A stretch of DNA of 64,000 bases, taken from positions 57,221 to 121,220 of the forward strand of contig NZ_FTNE01000012.1 in NCBI RefSeq assembly GCF_900156265.1, in the 5' to 3' direction. Shown piece after piece: positions 63,510-64,000 of this stretch (within the stretch, counting starts at the first letter, position 1; each line of letters opens with the position of its first letter). Source of the stretch: Acidiphilium rubrum. GTDB taxonomy: Bacteria > Pseudomonadota > Alphaproteobacteria > Acetobacterales > Acetobacteraceae. The translations under genes were made by a program, and so were the position numbers. The notes under the pieces were generated by a model. It was not told where the DNA came from. It searched no databases and saw only the letters and a program-made list of their open reading frames with translations.

Positions 63510-63541
63510 AAAAAAGAGCCGCGCATGGCAAAACCACGCGC
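63510..63541 (-). terminator. Intrinsic terminator after rpmJ
   Basis: On the minus strand, an 8-base stem (GCGCGTGG at 63541-63534 with CCATGCGC at 63528-63521, one G-T pair), a 5-base loop, then GGCTC and a T6 run (63515-63510). It lies about 65 bases after the rpmJ stop and before glcD. Confidence 0.75.
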
Positions 63542-63607
63542 AGCCATCTCACCAAACCACAGCCCGGAGCCACGCCACACGGATCAAACCGACGGCACCA
63601 GCCAGAC

Positions 63608-63733
63608 TCAGCCCTGGCGGGCCTTCATCCGCGGGTTCTTCTTGTTGATCACATACACGCGACCATGACGACGCACCACACGACAATTCTTGTCACGGGC
63701 CTTGGCGGAACGAAGCGAATTACGGATTTTCAT
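63608..63733 (-). CDS. rpmJ: Ribosomal protein L36
   Basis: A complete 41-residue L36 of the alphaproteobacterial form: it begins [14 protein letters not shown] and continues with '[27 protein letters not shown]'. It lacks the zinc-binding Cys set of the other L36 form (only one Cys). Too short for most gene finders but unmistakable. Single-gene unit with its own promoter and terminator. Confidence 0.97.
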   Translation of the reverse strand: MKIRNSLRSAKARDKNCRVVRRHGRVYVINKKNPRMKARQG

Positions 63734-63769
63734 GATGTCTATCTCAAACTGCTCAATCGGGTTGCCCGG

Positions 63770-63798
63770 CTTATGGAAACCCGGCACCGTTCTGTCAA
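63770..63798 (-). promoter_or_regulatory. Sigma70-type promoter of rpmJ
   Basis: Minus strand: consensus TTGACA (63798-63793), 17-base spacer, CATAAG (63775-63770). The predicted start of transcription is about 30 bases before the rpmJ ATG. Confidence 0.65.
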
Positions 63799-63841
63799 CC
63801 CGGTGGCGTTTGAGGCAAGCAAGGCGGGGGGCTTTCCCTCC

Positions 63842-63886
63842 GGAGCCATTCCAGCGATGAAGAGCATCGCTGGAACCTTCGGCTCC
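63842..63886. repeat. Nested palindrome in the rpmJ upstream region
   Basis: An 11-base perfect inverted repeat (TTCCAGCGATG at 63849-63859, complement at 63865-63875, loop AAGAG) lies inside a second one (GGAGCC at 63842-63847 and GGCTCC at 63881-63886). G- and C-runs on both outer sides (GGGGGG near 63823-63829, CCCCC near 63891-63906) could extend the fold. The layout resembles intergenic palindromic repeat families of acetic acid bacteria. From here to the window end no complete gene is visible; a gene may start at ATG 63974 or 63984. Confidence 0.7.
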
Positions 63887-64000
63887 TCCGCCCCCTCGAC
63901 CCCCACTAAGGAAACTCTGAAAAAGTCCTTTACGATACGCTTTCGGTATGATTCACTGGGTTTGACAGAGAGGATGACCCTGGATGCAGCGCAGTTTTGC

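Overview
The window reads as chromosome of a GC-rich alphaproteobacterium, most likely an acetic-acid-bacteria relative (Acetobacteraceae/Rhodospirillales). The reasons are the alphaproteobacterial order CDP-alcohol transferase, PerM-like permease, Hda-like ATPase, ppk1 next to purMN, a glcDEF glycolate oxidase operon, the 41-residue L36 type, and a cellulase fused to a Hint domain. No rRNA, tRNA, CRISPR array or insertion sequence was seen. Family assignments rest on reading motifs by eye; no database search was run.

Region 1 (1-15.3 kb, all + strand) is the distal half of a P2-like contractile-tail module. In order it holds a partial gene cut by the window edge, gpU-like, gpX (LysM), gpD hub, gpV spike, gpW/gp25, gpJ, gpI, a glycine-rich fibre, a fibre adaptor, three large fibre/spike proteins (beta-helix; collagen-like plus Ig-like repeats; SGNH esterase-like), and a lysis set of two small membrane proteins and an Rz/Rz1-type spanin pair. 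It ends inside the last codons of the convergent ppk1 gene. Head genes, if any, lie outside the window, so prophage and tailocin cannot be told apart here.

Region 2 (15.3-31.8 kb) is core metabolism. It includes ppk1, hda, permease and CDP-alcohol transferase in one minus-strand operon; divergent purM-purN; a small cytochrome-oxidase-subunit-IV-like protein; argD-argF; ppx; a WecA/MraY-like transferase; a GT4 glycosyltransferase with a clear terminator; a LysR regulator; a DUF2784-type membrane protein; a BaiN/HI0933-type flavoprotein; and two small unknown genes.

Region 3 (31.8-59.3 kb) is a large exopolysaccharide locus. A Wzx/Wzy-type operon (46.7-57.5 kb, starts overlapping) encodes a priming sugar-phosphate transferase, a CpsD-like ATPase with a degenerate P-loop, a flippase, a GINT1-like protein, a double GT4, a WecG-type transferase, a Wzy/VpsF-like polymerase and a Wzz-type chain-length protein. 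The outer-membrane exporter, two paralogous GH5 glycanases (one with a Hint domain), a PAP2 phosphatase and another GT4 lie upstream. A methionine pair (MetY plus MetA-like) and an unusual group are interleaved: a carrier-protein/thioesterase, an adenylate-forming ligase, an ATP-grasp enzyme and a flavin monooxygenase-like protein. The intergenic gaps here are strikingly AT-rich.

Region 4 (59.4-64 kb) holds glcD-glcE-glcF, then rpmJ with a recognisable promoter and terminator, and a long nested palindrome at the window end.
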